The translations under genes were made by a program, and so were the position numbers. The notes below the pieces were generated by a model. That model made no database searches. It had not been told where the DNA came from and worked only from the letters and a program-made list of their open reading frames with translations. A stretch of DNA of 64,000 nt from positions 28,573 to 92,572 of the forward strand of contig MU831998.1 of NCBI GenBank assembly GCA_029204225.1, read 5' to 3'. Source of the DNA: Diphasiastrum complanatum. Its lineage: Eukaryota; Streptophyta; Lycopodiopsida; Lycopodiales; Lycopodiaceae. Shown piece after piece: positions 25,501-36,953 of this stretch. How positions within the stretch are numbered: the first letter of the stretch is position 1; every line of letters starts with the position of its first letter.

Positions 25501-28500
25501 GCATGAGCCAGGATGTATCTCCAGGTCAGGAGATGTATGCTAGGGAGAGCTGAGTGCGATGGCTGGTGGTATGGGACGCCAGTTATCATAGGAGGCTCAA
25601 CAGGGCATGACTATGTCGATAGCTCCAGTGCATGGGAGTGGGTCGGTTGTGACCCTATGGATGGGCGGATATGGTGCGTCGTCACTAGTATGGGGTGTGC
25701 GAAACCTTCAAGGCATTCGGAGATCTTAGGGAGTTGTAACTCTCTCTCTCAGGTCCCACTGTACACTCCAATCAGTGGACACTTCACAGTTACTTTCGTT
25801 GATATGTACTTATTCTCCACCTGGCCCAGGTTGTGGCCATTGGTACTTTTTTTGTAGTTCTCTGTTATACCTGGCCCGGGTTGTGGGCTTATTTCACTTC
25901 TGCTTTGTTCTACTTTCATTCGGCATTTTATGGCCCCGTCCTCCTATGGATGATGCTCCCACTATTGCTTGTCCATATTTTCTTTTTGGTCTTAACATCT
26001 ATCTGTAGCAAGATGACGAACCAACGAGTTGTTCCTAGTGATCACCAAGCAGCGATGGTGTCTTTCCTCTGAGGCACTTGAGCTATGAACGTTGAGCTAA
26101 TCAAACTTCAAAGCTTAGCAACTAACTTTGAGCAATTCAGTTAGCAGTCCATCGCACTTCAAGATTGATCCTGGGCACACCATTAACTACTGGTTTTGAG
26201 CATGTTTTTAGCTATACTCAATCACTGTTCCAATTGTGCCATCGTTGAGCCAGATCTTTCTTTGAGCAAACTCATTAGTTGTTGGGCTCTGAGATTTTAA
26301 GTCATTAGTCACCAATCATCTCTCTTTGGAAAATCGAGCCCTCACGGAAGAAGGCCAGCCCTCGCTCCACCTCTCCACGGGCCAGCCCTCCACGGCCTAA
26401 TGGGCCTCCTGCTGACTTGGTGTCCTCCCCTGCTGAAGTGGCACCCTCCCTTGCCACGTCCCCTGCTGAGATGGCAGCTGATGTGGACTGCGGCTGTTGC
26501 CTGGGCAGCCGTACCTGCTGTACTTGCAGTTGTTGTACCGGATCCTATACCGGATGTACCTACAACTGTACCTGCGGTTGAATCTGTGGCGGTAGTTCAA
26601 TCTGCTCCTACGGTCCATGCCGGCTCTTTCTCTGAGCCCATCCTCCTCACACCGATCAGCGCTAACTCCTCACTCCTCAAGGCACCACTACCCACAGCAA
26701 ACATCCCATATACGCCCTCTAAATCCACTGAACTTTTTTCCTCCTGGCAGATTGACCAAATCAAGGCAGATTTTCAGATTTTGTGGCAAGAAATCTCACA
26801 GCTGAAAGGAACGGCTGCCTCTCTGCTCAACGACAAGAATATGTTGTAGTCTAAAGTTGCATCACTCGAACAATCCATCGGAACCAAGCAAGTTGCAGTT
26901 TCGGAGTCCACCACCAATATGCTAAGGGAGCTAGAAACCAAGATTGAGAAACAGCAAGAAGAGGCCCTCTCTTGGGCATCCGTTTTGAAAAAGGGCATCA
27001 AACCAAGCACGCCTATCTCCTCGGTTATCTCAACCACCATATCGGAAGAGAAATCTCGATACCAAAAAGGCCACAACATTAGAGTTCGTGGGATTCCAGA
27101 TACACAGGATGCCTTGGCTGAAGCCAAACGCTTTCTCGACACCACTCTCGGGCACAAGACAGATGGACTAGATACCGCATGGAGGACCGCTCGAGATGCA
27201 ACCACACTCATTATCCGTTTCACCTCTCTAGAGGGTTGTTGAGATGCTTTGCGATACAGAGCTAAGTTACGTGGTACCACTATCTATATGGACGATGACC
27301 TTACATATATCCAGGTGGAGGAGAGGCGTAAGGCCTTTCAGGTAGCCCGTGAGTCTGGCAAACGAGTCATTTACCGCGATGGACGAGAGCGCTTTCTTGA
27401 TAGTGCTCCTAGCAACTCCCAATGCTAGGTATTTGGGGTCCCCGGGTTCGGGAGTGCCCCGGGGCCCCATCCACACCATCTCCGGATTGGAGTATGGAAC
27501 TGTGATGGTATACACTCATCTTCCATAGCTGGCGATCTGATTGATTTCATCACTGGAAGAGATCTATTGTTTTTTATGGAGACTCACGAGAGTCAGGAGA
27601 GAGGATTACCTATTTTTCCAGGGTACAGATGGGATTCCGTATTCAGGCCTGAGACTAGATCAGCTAGTGGTCGGGGATCCGGAGGGGTTGCATGCCTATA
27701 CAGAGTCTCTTCACTCGAGCATCGAGTTCATCAGACATGACGAGCATGCACGCTATATCTGGATTCATATTGTTGGACAGGACATTGGTTTGGACAGGGA
27801 CCTCTTTGTGGCGGCTTGTTACTTTCCTCCAGAGTCTTCATCCTTTGCAGAGGGCACAGGTTCACCATACCTTGATTTGTCACCTGATATTATCAGATTT
27901 GCAGAGGGAGGGCATATTTTCCTCACTGGGGATTTTAATGCTCGAACCTCCTCATGACACTCCGAGTTTTATGACATCACCGACCAGCTCCGCATTCATG
28001 CTCTTGACAACGACGAGGTGGGAGTTACCAGGGTTTCAGAGGACAGCTTGGGACCTATTACCCCCTATGGTGAGCATTTGTTGCAGTTTGGAGAGGCACA
28101 TGAGTTAGCCATTTACAATGGTCTAACTTGCTGGCCAGATTCTGAGGGAACTTGGTTTCTTGGCTATCAACGAAGTAGGCAACTATTTCCTTATCATCCT
28201 GTGAAGCTGAGTATAAATCTCTTATAACTTGTCATCCTCATAGTGGCGGACATAGTGTTGTGGACTATCTCATGGAATCACCGTCCTCCATACCTCTCAT
28301 CTCTGATTTTCACATCTCCCCCACCACTCTCTCTGATCACTCCTTTCTCTCCTTCGCTATCGGCCACCTCCCACCCCCTCAGTTAGCCTCGCATCCCCTG
28401 CTTACCCGGGCACCCAGGTATACATTCAGCTCTTTATACGCACCAGTCTATCAGTAAATTCTTACCTCCCTACTCCATTCGTTTCCGCACGATAGTACAC

Positions 28501-31500
28501 TCGAGACTCAAGCAGCTTTCCTTAGCACCTCTCTTCATGCTGCTGCTTCTCTAGCTTTTCCTTCTAAGGCCCATAAAGGCAAACACACACGTCCCTCGTC
28601 GCTACACCCTCCATGGTATGATACCGAGTGTCGCTCTCTTCATCATCTTGTCACCCATGCACGCAGTCATGAACCTCACCTCCTTCGCTCTGCTCAACGT
28701 TCTTACCATCGCACACTACGTCGGGAAAAGCTTGCTTATGATGACTCTGAAGGAAAACGCCTCGTTAACCTTCTCTTCAGTTCTTCTTCAGGCGCCTTTT
28801 GGCATGAGTTTATCCCTCATACTCCACCACCTCTCCTGGAAGACCTTCGCATATGGACCGACTACGCTACCAGTCTATATACCATACCTACTGACGCACC
28901 TATCTCTATCTCCCCTCGTCCCTCTGAGTTCACCTTCTTCACCGCTGACATGGTACTTGTGGCCATCAAGAAAATGAAATCCCATAAAGCAAGAGACATC
29001 GAAGACCTTGAGTCTGAACTCCTAATCCATGCTACCGACCTCCTTGCTCCCACACTAACCACTCTCCTCAATTCCGCCGTTGTCTCTGGCTTCCCTTCAT
29101 CCTGGTGCACCAACATCATCCATCCTATCCATAAAAATGGTGACCCATGATTCCTGGTAACTACCGCACTATCATGATCGGACATGTCCACTAAGCTTTA
29201 TGGTACCATACTCCAGTCTGTAGTAAGCTCAGAGGCGGAATCGAGGAGATTACATGCATTGGGACAGGCAGGTTTCCGGGCTCATTACTCTACCACTGAC
29301 CATATTTTCACACTTAGAGCTTTGATTGAGGAAGCTAAGCATAGGAAAGAAAGGGTTTACTGCTATTTTGTGGACTTCAAGAAAGCCTTTGATTATGTAC
29401 CACGCTTCCTACTCATTCAGAGACTTCGGGATCTTGGTTTCTCCACGGATATTGTTCTGGCAGTGATGGCTCTTTATGAGAAGGTCTTGGGATGCTTCTG
29501 ACATGGTAGTGGTATCTCTGATCACATTTGGAGCACCATTGGGGTGAAATAGGGATGCTCTCTTTCGCCGGTTCTTTTTGGATTGTACATTGATGAGTTA
29601 GAGCGAGCCATCTCACAGTGTGGAGGAGCTGGCTGTAGACTTGGCACCATCTTGATTGCTATTCTCTTGTATGCGGATGATGTGGTACTAGTATCCACGA
29701 CCAGAGAGGGATTACAGAGGCAGCTAGATTGTTTACAGGGTTTCTGTACCAGATGGGAATTGGGGGTAAACACTGCGAAGATTAGAGCGAGCCATCTCAC
29801 AGTGTGGAGGAGCTGGCTGTAGACTTGGCACCATCTTGATTGCTATTCTCTTGTATGCGGATGATGTGGTACTAGTATCCACGACCAGAGAGGGATTACA
29901 GAGGCAGCTAGATTGTTTACAGGGTTTCTGTACCAGATGGGAATTGGGGGTAAACACTGCGAAGACCAAGGTTATGGTCTTCAACACTTCTCGAGCCTTC
30001 ATGCAGCGCCAGGAGCTCATGCTTGATGGACGGGCCTTAGAGGTAGTTTCCTCGTATACATATTTGGGGATACTCTTTTCTGGTCCTACTTTCAGCATGC
30101 GGCCACCACTTGACTTGGGAAGGGGCATTCCTCCCTTGTTCAACTTGAGCGGTTCTGCTTCAGGAAGTCCATCAGAGATGCTCGCAGTAAGTGCCGACTT
30201 TTTGACACTATTGTCACTCCCACAGCCTTGTATGCAGCAGAGACACGAGATTCTTCTTGCAGAGTTTGCCGTTCCACCCATTCAAATAGCTGCAGCTTTC
30301 CAGCTCATCGCATATATTCAAAGAGTTCAAGATCTACCAGATGCAGACACGAGGTATACACGGGCCTCACTTGCCTCCTCACACTTCCTTCATGACCGAC
30401 TGTCGTGGTTCTCACAGGCATCCCATTTCCTCCTTGATTCATTTGGCATATCCATCACAGAGCTCCCCTCAGGCACCCACCAGTATATCAGGCGCTTCTT
30501 ATATAGAGCATACCTCGACCGTACTTGGAGGCGACAACTGGGGGTTAAACCCGCCTATTACTGGACTCACTTCATTGAGCTTGACATAGTAGGGTTCCCA
30601 GTTTTGCCACACTATTTGGACTCGGGATTGTCACATAGCCTCATATTTACATTGGGACAGCTCAGCGTATCATCACATCAGTTGGCTATTGAGACGGGGA
30701 GATTCCAGGGTACCCCGAGAGAGGAGCGGATTTGTCAGTTTTGTTCCCTGGATGAGGTGGAGTCAGAGAAGCACTTTATCTTTAGATGCCCGGTGTATTA
30801 CGAGATCAGAGGAAGATATCACTGTCTGTTTCGTGATTTGCCTGTCATCCTACGATCCCTCCTAGCCTGTGAGGACTCTCGATGCGTCGCTCTCATGATA
30901 CGAGAGATGTTTATTCTACGACAGGGCCTATGTCAGACAGCCTAGCGGAGTCATATTTCTCAGCCACAGATCACTTCTTTGTTCTCCAGGAGAAGAGGAC
31001 GAGACTTAGTATCTGATGAGGATGAGGATGATGGAGACTTACATGCCCATCGAGATCAGAGACAGTGTTCCACTCATACTCATGTTGCTGCACGAGTTAC
31101 CCGACTTATCATGAGGAGACCTCATCTTCCTAGACGACGTCATCGACCACCAACAGTCCCTCATGCTACATCCCGTATTACATCCTTTTATAGCATCAGC
31201 GAGACAAGGTTGGATGATAGTGTCATACCGTATTCATGACAGTTAGCAGTATATATGCTCCCACATGTTTCATATATCATCGCATCATTTTCAGTTTTAG
31301 CTTTCAGTTTCAGATCATAGCAGTTAGATTTGTATTGCTGTTATAATCTTGGAGACGTTTCATATGCTCCTACGGTTACCACATACTTGACATGTACATT
31401 TACTAGTCTTATATGCCTTTTGGCATGGAAAAGACATTAATAAAGCTTTCTTTCTTTCTTTCTTTCTCTCTCTCTCCTAAACTAGAGATCCGAGGCCGTT

Positions 31501-32140
31501 ATTATTGTCTCTATAGAGACACTCCTCTATCTCTTGGCTCTTTCTTGGCATATCCAGACCCTAGGTGCATTGGACTCTTATTAAAAGAGATGTTTACGTT
31601 ACGAGCATCTCTTTTACCTTCGGAGGCGGATGATGTTTATAGCCAAAATGTCATCGCACATTTCTTACAGAAGAGGGATAGAGAGGAAGTATTAGAGGAT
31701 GAGATTGATATCCCGACAGGGTAGAAGGCTATGAAGACTAAGAGATCACCTACCAGACCAAGACGTGCAGCCTGTTCATCATTGTGAGCTAGAGCCTCAC
31801 GACGACCTTCAGCATTTTACCGAGTCGCTCCTCAGCCTCCAGTGCGCACCTCACAGCCTATCACTCGTTTTTTCAGATCAGCCACTCAGTGATTTGGTCC
31901 TTTAGTGGTTTGCCTCAACAGAGCGGGCGGTTAAGCTCTTGCCTTTGTACTCAGCAGAGCAAGAGGTTAAGCTCTTGCATCTCCTTCTTGCATACTGAGA
32001 GATTGTTGATTTATTTTTTCATCAGTTGACTTTTGGTAGAGATAGTTCTTTAGAAATAAGTCCACATATGGACATTGCTCCTATTTTTGTAAGTATTGTA
32101 CTTTGTCTTTTGTGCCTACGGGCACTGGATAGACATTAAT

Positions 32141-32177
<37 letters not shown>

Positions 32178-35100
32178 GCGATGGTGGGCGCTGGTCGTGA
32201 TGGTCGCTGATTTGTTGTCCCGCTGACCCGGCGCTGTCCCGCTGCTCCAGTCCCACTGGGCATCTACTCCTGTCCCGCTGATCTGGCAGCGATCTCTGGT
32301 TGGGTAGAGCAGTAGGGAAGATGGCTAAGAAAGGGAAGGGGAGCCCACGCTCCCCCCCTCCCACGTATTATTGCTTCAGCTGCTCCAACGTATTCCGATG
32401 CTCCATCGCATTCCGATCCTCCATCATTGGCCTCACCATCCCTGCCACCAGAAGAATCACCATCACAGTCTGTCACCTCAACGTTGCTGCCCACCATGGT
32501 TGAAGAACCGATTCTGCTGTCCACCGCCGATGCAGCACCTACTCAATGTGCCTCTACGGCTAGCAAGGATGGAGCCTCCACTTCTACTCAAGATGACGGA
32601 GTTGATAAAGGGTCAGCGTTCCATACTCCATGCCCTCCCTCTGCTCGCTTCTCTTTCTTGCTTCTCGAAATCTATACACCAGCCAAATCATTTGAGCAGT
32701 ACATTCTCTCCTACATCGAGCAGATCAAACAAGAATCCAACTCTCTACGAAAGGAAATGGGACAGCTTCAAGCAACCATTCAATCTATGTCCGCCGACCG
32801 AAAAATCATGCTCACCCGGATTACTTCTTTGGAGGCAGCAATAAGCTAATAGGGAGAACCTACAGAAATTCAAGAGTTGGAAGAGAAGATAGAGCAACAC
32901 AAGGCTCAGAAAAAAACGTGGGCCTCTCTTTTCAAGGGGGACGTCAAGGAAGGTACACCCTCTTTCAACTGAGTCATTTCAGCCACCATATTTGAAGAGC
33001 GAATGCAGGAGTACAAATCCTTGAATATTAGGGTCCGAGGGGTGGAAGACACCAATGATCCAATGACCGAAGCAAACATCTTTCTTTCAAGTACACTCTC
33101 CCACCACTCCGAAGAATTGGATAGAGCTTGGAGAACCAAGAGAGACAGAGTTGCAGCCACACAAATCGAGATTGAAGCAAGACCAGCTGTAATGGACCCA
33201 ATGGATCAATCCGTACTTGTCGTACCCTTGCAAGCGATATATGATGGGTCAACAAACCCTATTAGATTCCTACAGATTTACAAACAAGCATGCGAGATCT
33301 ACGACGAACAGATACATGAGGATCAGTTCAAGTTGTTCCCCATGTCTTTGGTAGCTGCAGCCCAAGATTGGTTCTTCAATCAGTTGGCCGAGGAAAAGGC
33401 CACATGGGAAGGGGTTAAAGTGGTCTTCATCACCCGCTTTAAACCAACAACATTTATATGCTGATGTTCTAAGATCACCATAGAAAATTATTTCAGAACG
33501 AAACTTGTTTTGGAACGCTCTTTTTTATTATTTCTCTTGCAAAATTTTAAATTAGTGATAAATATGAATGAATATTGGGGGTCTTTTAAAGGCAACATGT
33601 AGGCTTCAGATTTTGCTTCTAATTAAATACGCAAGCGCCAAAGGGGGACGAGGGGGTTAAACTTTAAGCCCTAGCAAAAAACAACAATGCATGAAGAGGA
33701 CTGCACTCAATGAATTATTGATTAAAAGCGAAATACCTCAACTAATATCGCACATGACACTATATGTATGAAGAAACAGCATTACCCTAATGTCATCAAC
33801 TAAATATCATAATGTGACTTTTGGAAAAAGGGATCTTCACTGCAAATTCAAACATCCTTGAGTAACTAACACATTCATACTGAGTATGGCATCAGTGTAA
33901 CGTGGATCGTCATGTGAAGACGTTAATCATCAATAAGTCATGCATAGTATATGATGAGGAGCTTCAACCATAATACCTTAAGTGTCTGTTATAGATAGTC
34001 ACCCAACTAGTCAAGCTTCCATAATGCCAAACAGCTATAAAAGTTATAGATCATATGGGAAGTTGGAACCCATACTAAATGCACCTAATCAAAGATAACA
34101 AAAATGATTTCAAAAAGTGTGAATAAGGTTCAGCCTAGGAAGCCTAGAAAGATGCCATGAAAGCGAATAGGTGGGGATGAGCAAGCATAATTTCTTGATA
34201 CATAAATTTTCTAAAGAACCAACTTGGCCTCGTGCACCTTGGAGAAGGAAAAGATGTTATTGCTTGTTCATTGAGTGGGCTTGGACTCTTGTGAACAAGG
34301 CTGAGTCATTCTAGCTTATCGTGACTACGGCAATGGCAGGTCAATAAATGTATCCACATAGGCTGATTGGCAATGCAAAAATGTGAAATAATTCTTACAA
34401 ACTAAGCATCATTTCATCTATGTCCAAATTTTTGACTTGTAGGAAAATAGCAAATAGTCTTAATACAAGACATCTTTAGTCATGCAAGGATCTAAGTTTT
34501 TATAGTTGACTTACATTAATCGAACCTTGAAAGTACTCCATTTAGCTTAAGATATAAGGAAGAATCTTACTTTGGCGGTAATGTTGCCATTCATAGCCAT
34601 TGAGGACACTAGATCAAAGAGTGGTTGGTGGCATTCAGATAGATTACATGTCTCTGAAGGCCAATAATTCATTTCAAGGTTTATGTTGAGGTGTGGAACA
34701 CATCTGCAAACCAAAATGACAATTCACATCGATTACTCTCTCTCTCTCTCTCTCTTTTGTGACATGATGTACAATTATATTATACTCCATTGTATCATCT
34801 CTCAGACCTACATATCATGAAAGTAAAGTAGAGATCTATCTAGTTGTCTAGTTTGATCATTCTATCTAGTGGATGTTTGTTTTTGTTTTGGAGACATTTA
34901 TATGCTCCTACAAGTATTGATCATATTGAGATATTTGGTCTTACGTGCCTTATGGCATTAAAAGACATTAATAAAGCTTTCTTTTTTTCTCTCTTTTGTC
35001 AAAAGATTGATTCTCATTTAAAACCTAAAGACTCTTTGAACCACAACTCAAATTAATACAAGTAAGAAAAGATTGCAACCACAAAATTCATGAAAACATA

Positions 35101-36910
35101 TGCAGTTGTTACAACTATGAGCTCAATCAAAAAATGGCAGCTAACTAAATTAACTTCATACCAAATGGACTTAAAGTTTGGATATTAGGAATACATATAG
35201 ATTATTGTGATTAGAACACTTTTATGCATGAAAGACAAAATCAATGTCTCTCTCTATCACCTACCATGTGAAAGAACACAAAGAAAGCTTCATTATTGTC
35301 TTTTAATGCCAAAAGGCATATAAGACGAAGTAGTACATTTCAATTGTGTATAGCAACAAAGGAAGCATAAGAACGTCTCCAAATAACAAACAAACAAAAA
35401 TCCTAGAGTCTGAAAACTGATATGAAAATGAAAATGAAACAAGACCTCAAACAAAATATAATGCCACGACTATGTGTAACCAATGATATACATGCAGTCT
35501 CAGCTGAGACGGATGAAAAAGGTTGTGATATGGGTGCTCGACGGAATCAGAGGAGTGGTCCACTAGAGATGCGCTAATGACGACTGTGTCTCATACTTTG
35601 CTGCAAGGTCTCCGAATAGGAGCCCTCATGGGACCTCTAGAGGCTTGAGTATCAGAGAGGTGATACGATGTACATTGTAGCTGATCATGATGTCGATCGC
35701 TTATAGGAATAGGAGTATCCTCATCATCTGACTATGAATCCGTCTGAGTTCTCCTCCTAGAGAAGAAAGTTGTAATCTAACGTTGTGTATCTGGAGTATC
35801 TGACTAATCATGGCACAAACTCTCCACAGCAGGGACATCTCATGTATCCTAAGAGCTACACACCAAGGATCCTCATAGGCCATGAGAGACTGCAAAGTAG
35901 TAGGTGAGTCTCTAAATAGGCAATAATATCGACCACATATCTCACAGTACACAAGACATGAAGTGTCCTATCTCAACCTCATGCTCATGTGAAGGGATTT
36001 GGGCCCACAAGTCCCCCGTATCCGGCACACCAAACCTTTTCCTTACAGAAAAGCAGGCCATTCCTCATGGAATAGTCTTCAAGTATCTTGTCATTTCGAG
36101 ATTGCATGGGATCCTGCTTTCCAAGGTCATCACTAGATCTAGAATTTCCCGTCATGACATCTAGCCAGACGCGACCGAAAAACCCTAAAATCCCAAAGTG
36201 AAAGATACAAATCAGATTGGATTTCAGCAAAGCATAACTAATTAGTCTCTCCAATCCGACTCAAGGCATCAGCAACATTGTTCGACGTACCTAACGCTCC
36301 TCTGATGATGAGCCCACATGTGAATCAAACGAGACGGTCGACCTTGCAGGGGATGGTCCACGTGCCCCACCCAGTACTCCTGCATCACGCCCCCTTTCCA
36401 ATGATGGCTGGTCAGAGTTTACGAGGGAGACAGAGGCTGCTGCCCCGAGACAGATAGCACAGAGACGACTCAGAGCATCACAGGCAGGCAGTTCTTCCCA
36501 GAGACCCCCCCGTGGCAGAGGGAGGCCCCCAGGCAAGAGTGTACCATAGAGGGTTCCTTCCGGCAGACCCAGAGGCAGGCCAGCCAAGAGGGGACGCACT
36601 GATGATTTTTCTAGTTGTCTCTTGGCAGGCGTTGGCCCAGACTTAGAGGAGTCCTAGATGCCTCCAGATTCCCAGCCAGACTTTGTATTTGACACCCCTG
36701 CAGATGCATCTGGCATGTAGAGGGATGATTTTCTTAGCACGAACTTGTAGATACTGATACACATTTTAGCATCATGTACAGTGGCATCAGATGAGATGTA
36801 TATATTTTTTTACAGTCTATTGGTGTCATGGCCAATTTATCGTGGTTGCTTACAAATGGTTAGCTCTGTGAAATTTGAATGGTTAGTCAGAAATGGTTTG
36901 CTCCGTGCAA

Positions 36911-36953
<43 letters not shown>

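Larger units (their letters stand above)
22630..26010 (+). mobile_element. Ty3/gypsy chromovirus, 5'-truncated, with 3' LTR
   Basis: Domain order RT, RNase H, integrase, chromodomain marks a chromovirus. It starts inside RT at about 22630, so gag, protease and the 5' LTR are missing. A polypurine tract (TGGGGGAGGGAA) precedes the 3' LTR, which starts TGTTATGTACC at 25299; its right end is not certain (about 26010 is a guess). Several stops and frameshifts make it inactive. It lies in intron 5, antisense to the gene. Confidence 0.85.
27429..31239 (+). pseudogene. LINE C ORF2 (endonuclease, RT, CCHC, PIP motifs)
   Basis: Opens directly after the ORF1 TAG in the same frame ([12 protein letters not shown], then [11 protein letters not shown]). 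APE endonuclease: [32 protein letters not shown] and [10 protein letters not shown] from about 28900: [51 protein letters not shown] and [17 protein letters not shown]-terminus: zinc-like [17 protein letters not shown] then [11 protein letters not shown], an in-frame TAG at 30943, a PIP-box-like QPQITSLF followed by Arg and Asp/Glu runs, and a final ITSFY. Frameshifts and stops make it inactive. Confidence 0.85.
26380..31477 (+). mobile_element. Nearly complete two-ORF LINE (element C)
   Basis: The best copy of the window's LINE family: ORF1 (26400-27428), ORF2 (27429-31239), a 3' UTR of about 200 bp, and a terminal GCATGGAAAAGACATTAATAA followed by (TTTC)n and (CT)n instead of poly(A). It carries an internal 184-bp tandem duplication (29598-29965) and scattered stops. 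The 5' boundary is uncertain, somewhere about 26330-26400. Clade not assigned: APE endonuclease, ORF1 with coiled coil, C-terminal CCHC motif. Confidence 0.88.

Noticed and set aside
34738-34755. Short CT repeat beside exon 5 as a LINE tail
   Set aside because: No LINE 3' UTR sequence precedes it; the next LINE 3' end is at 34885-34998.
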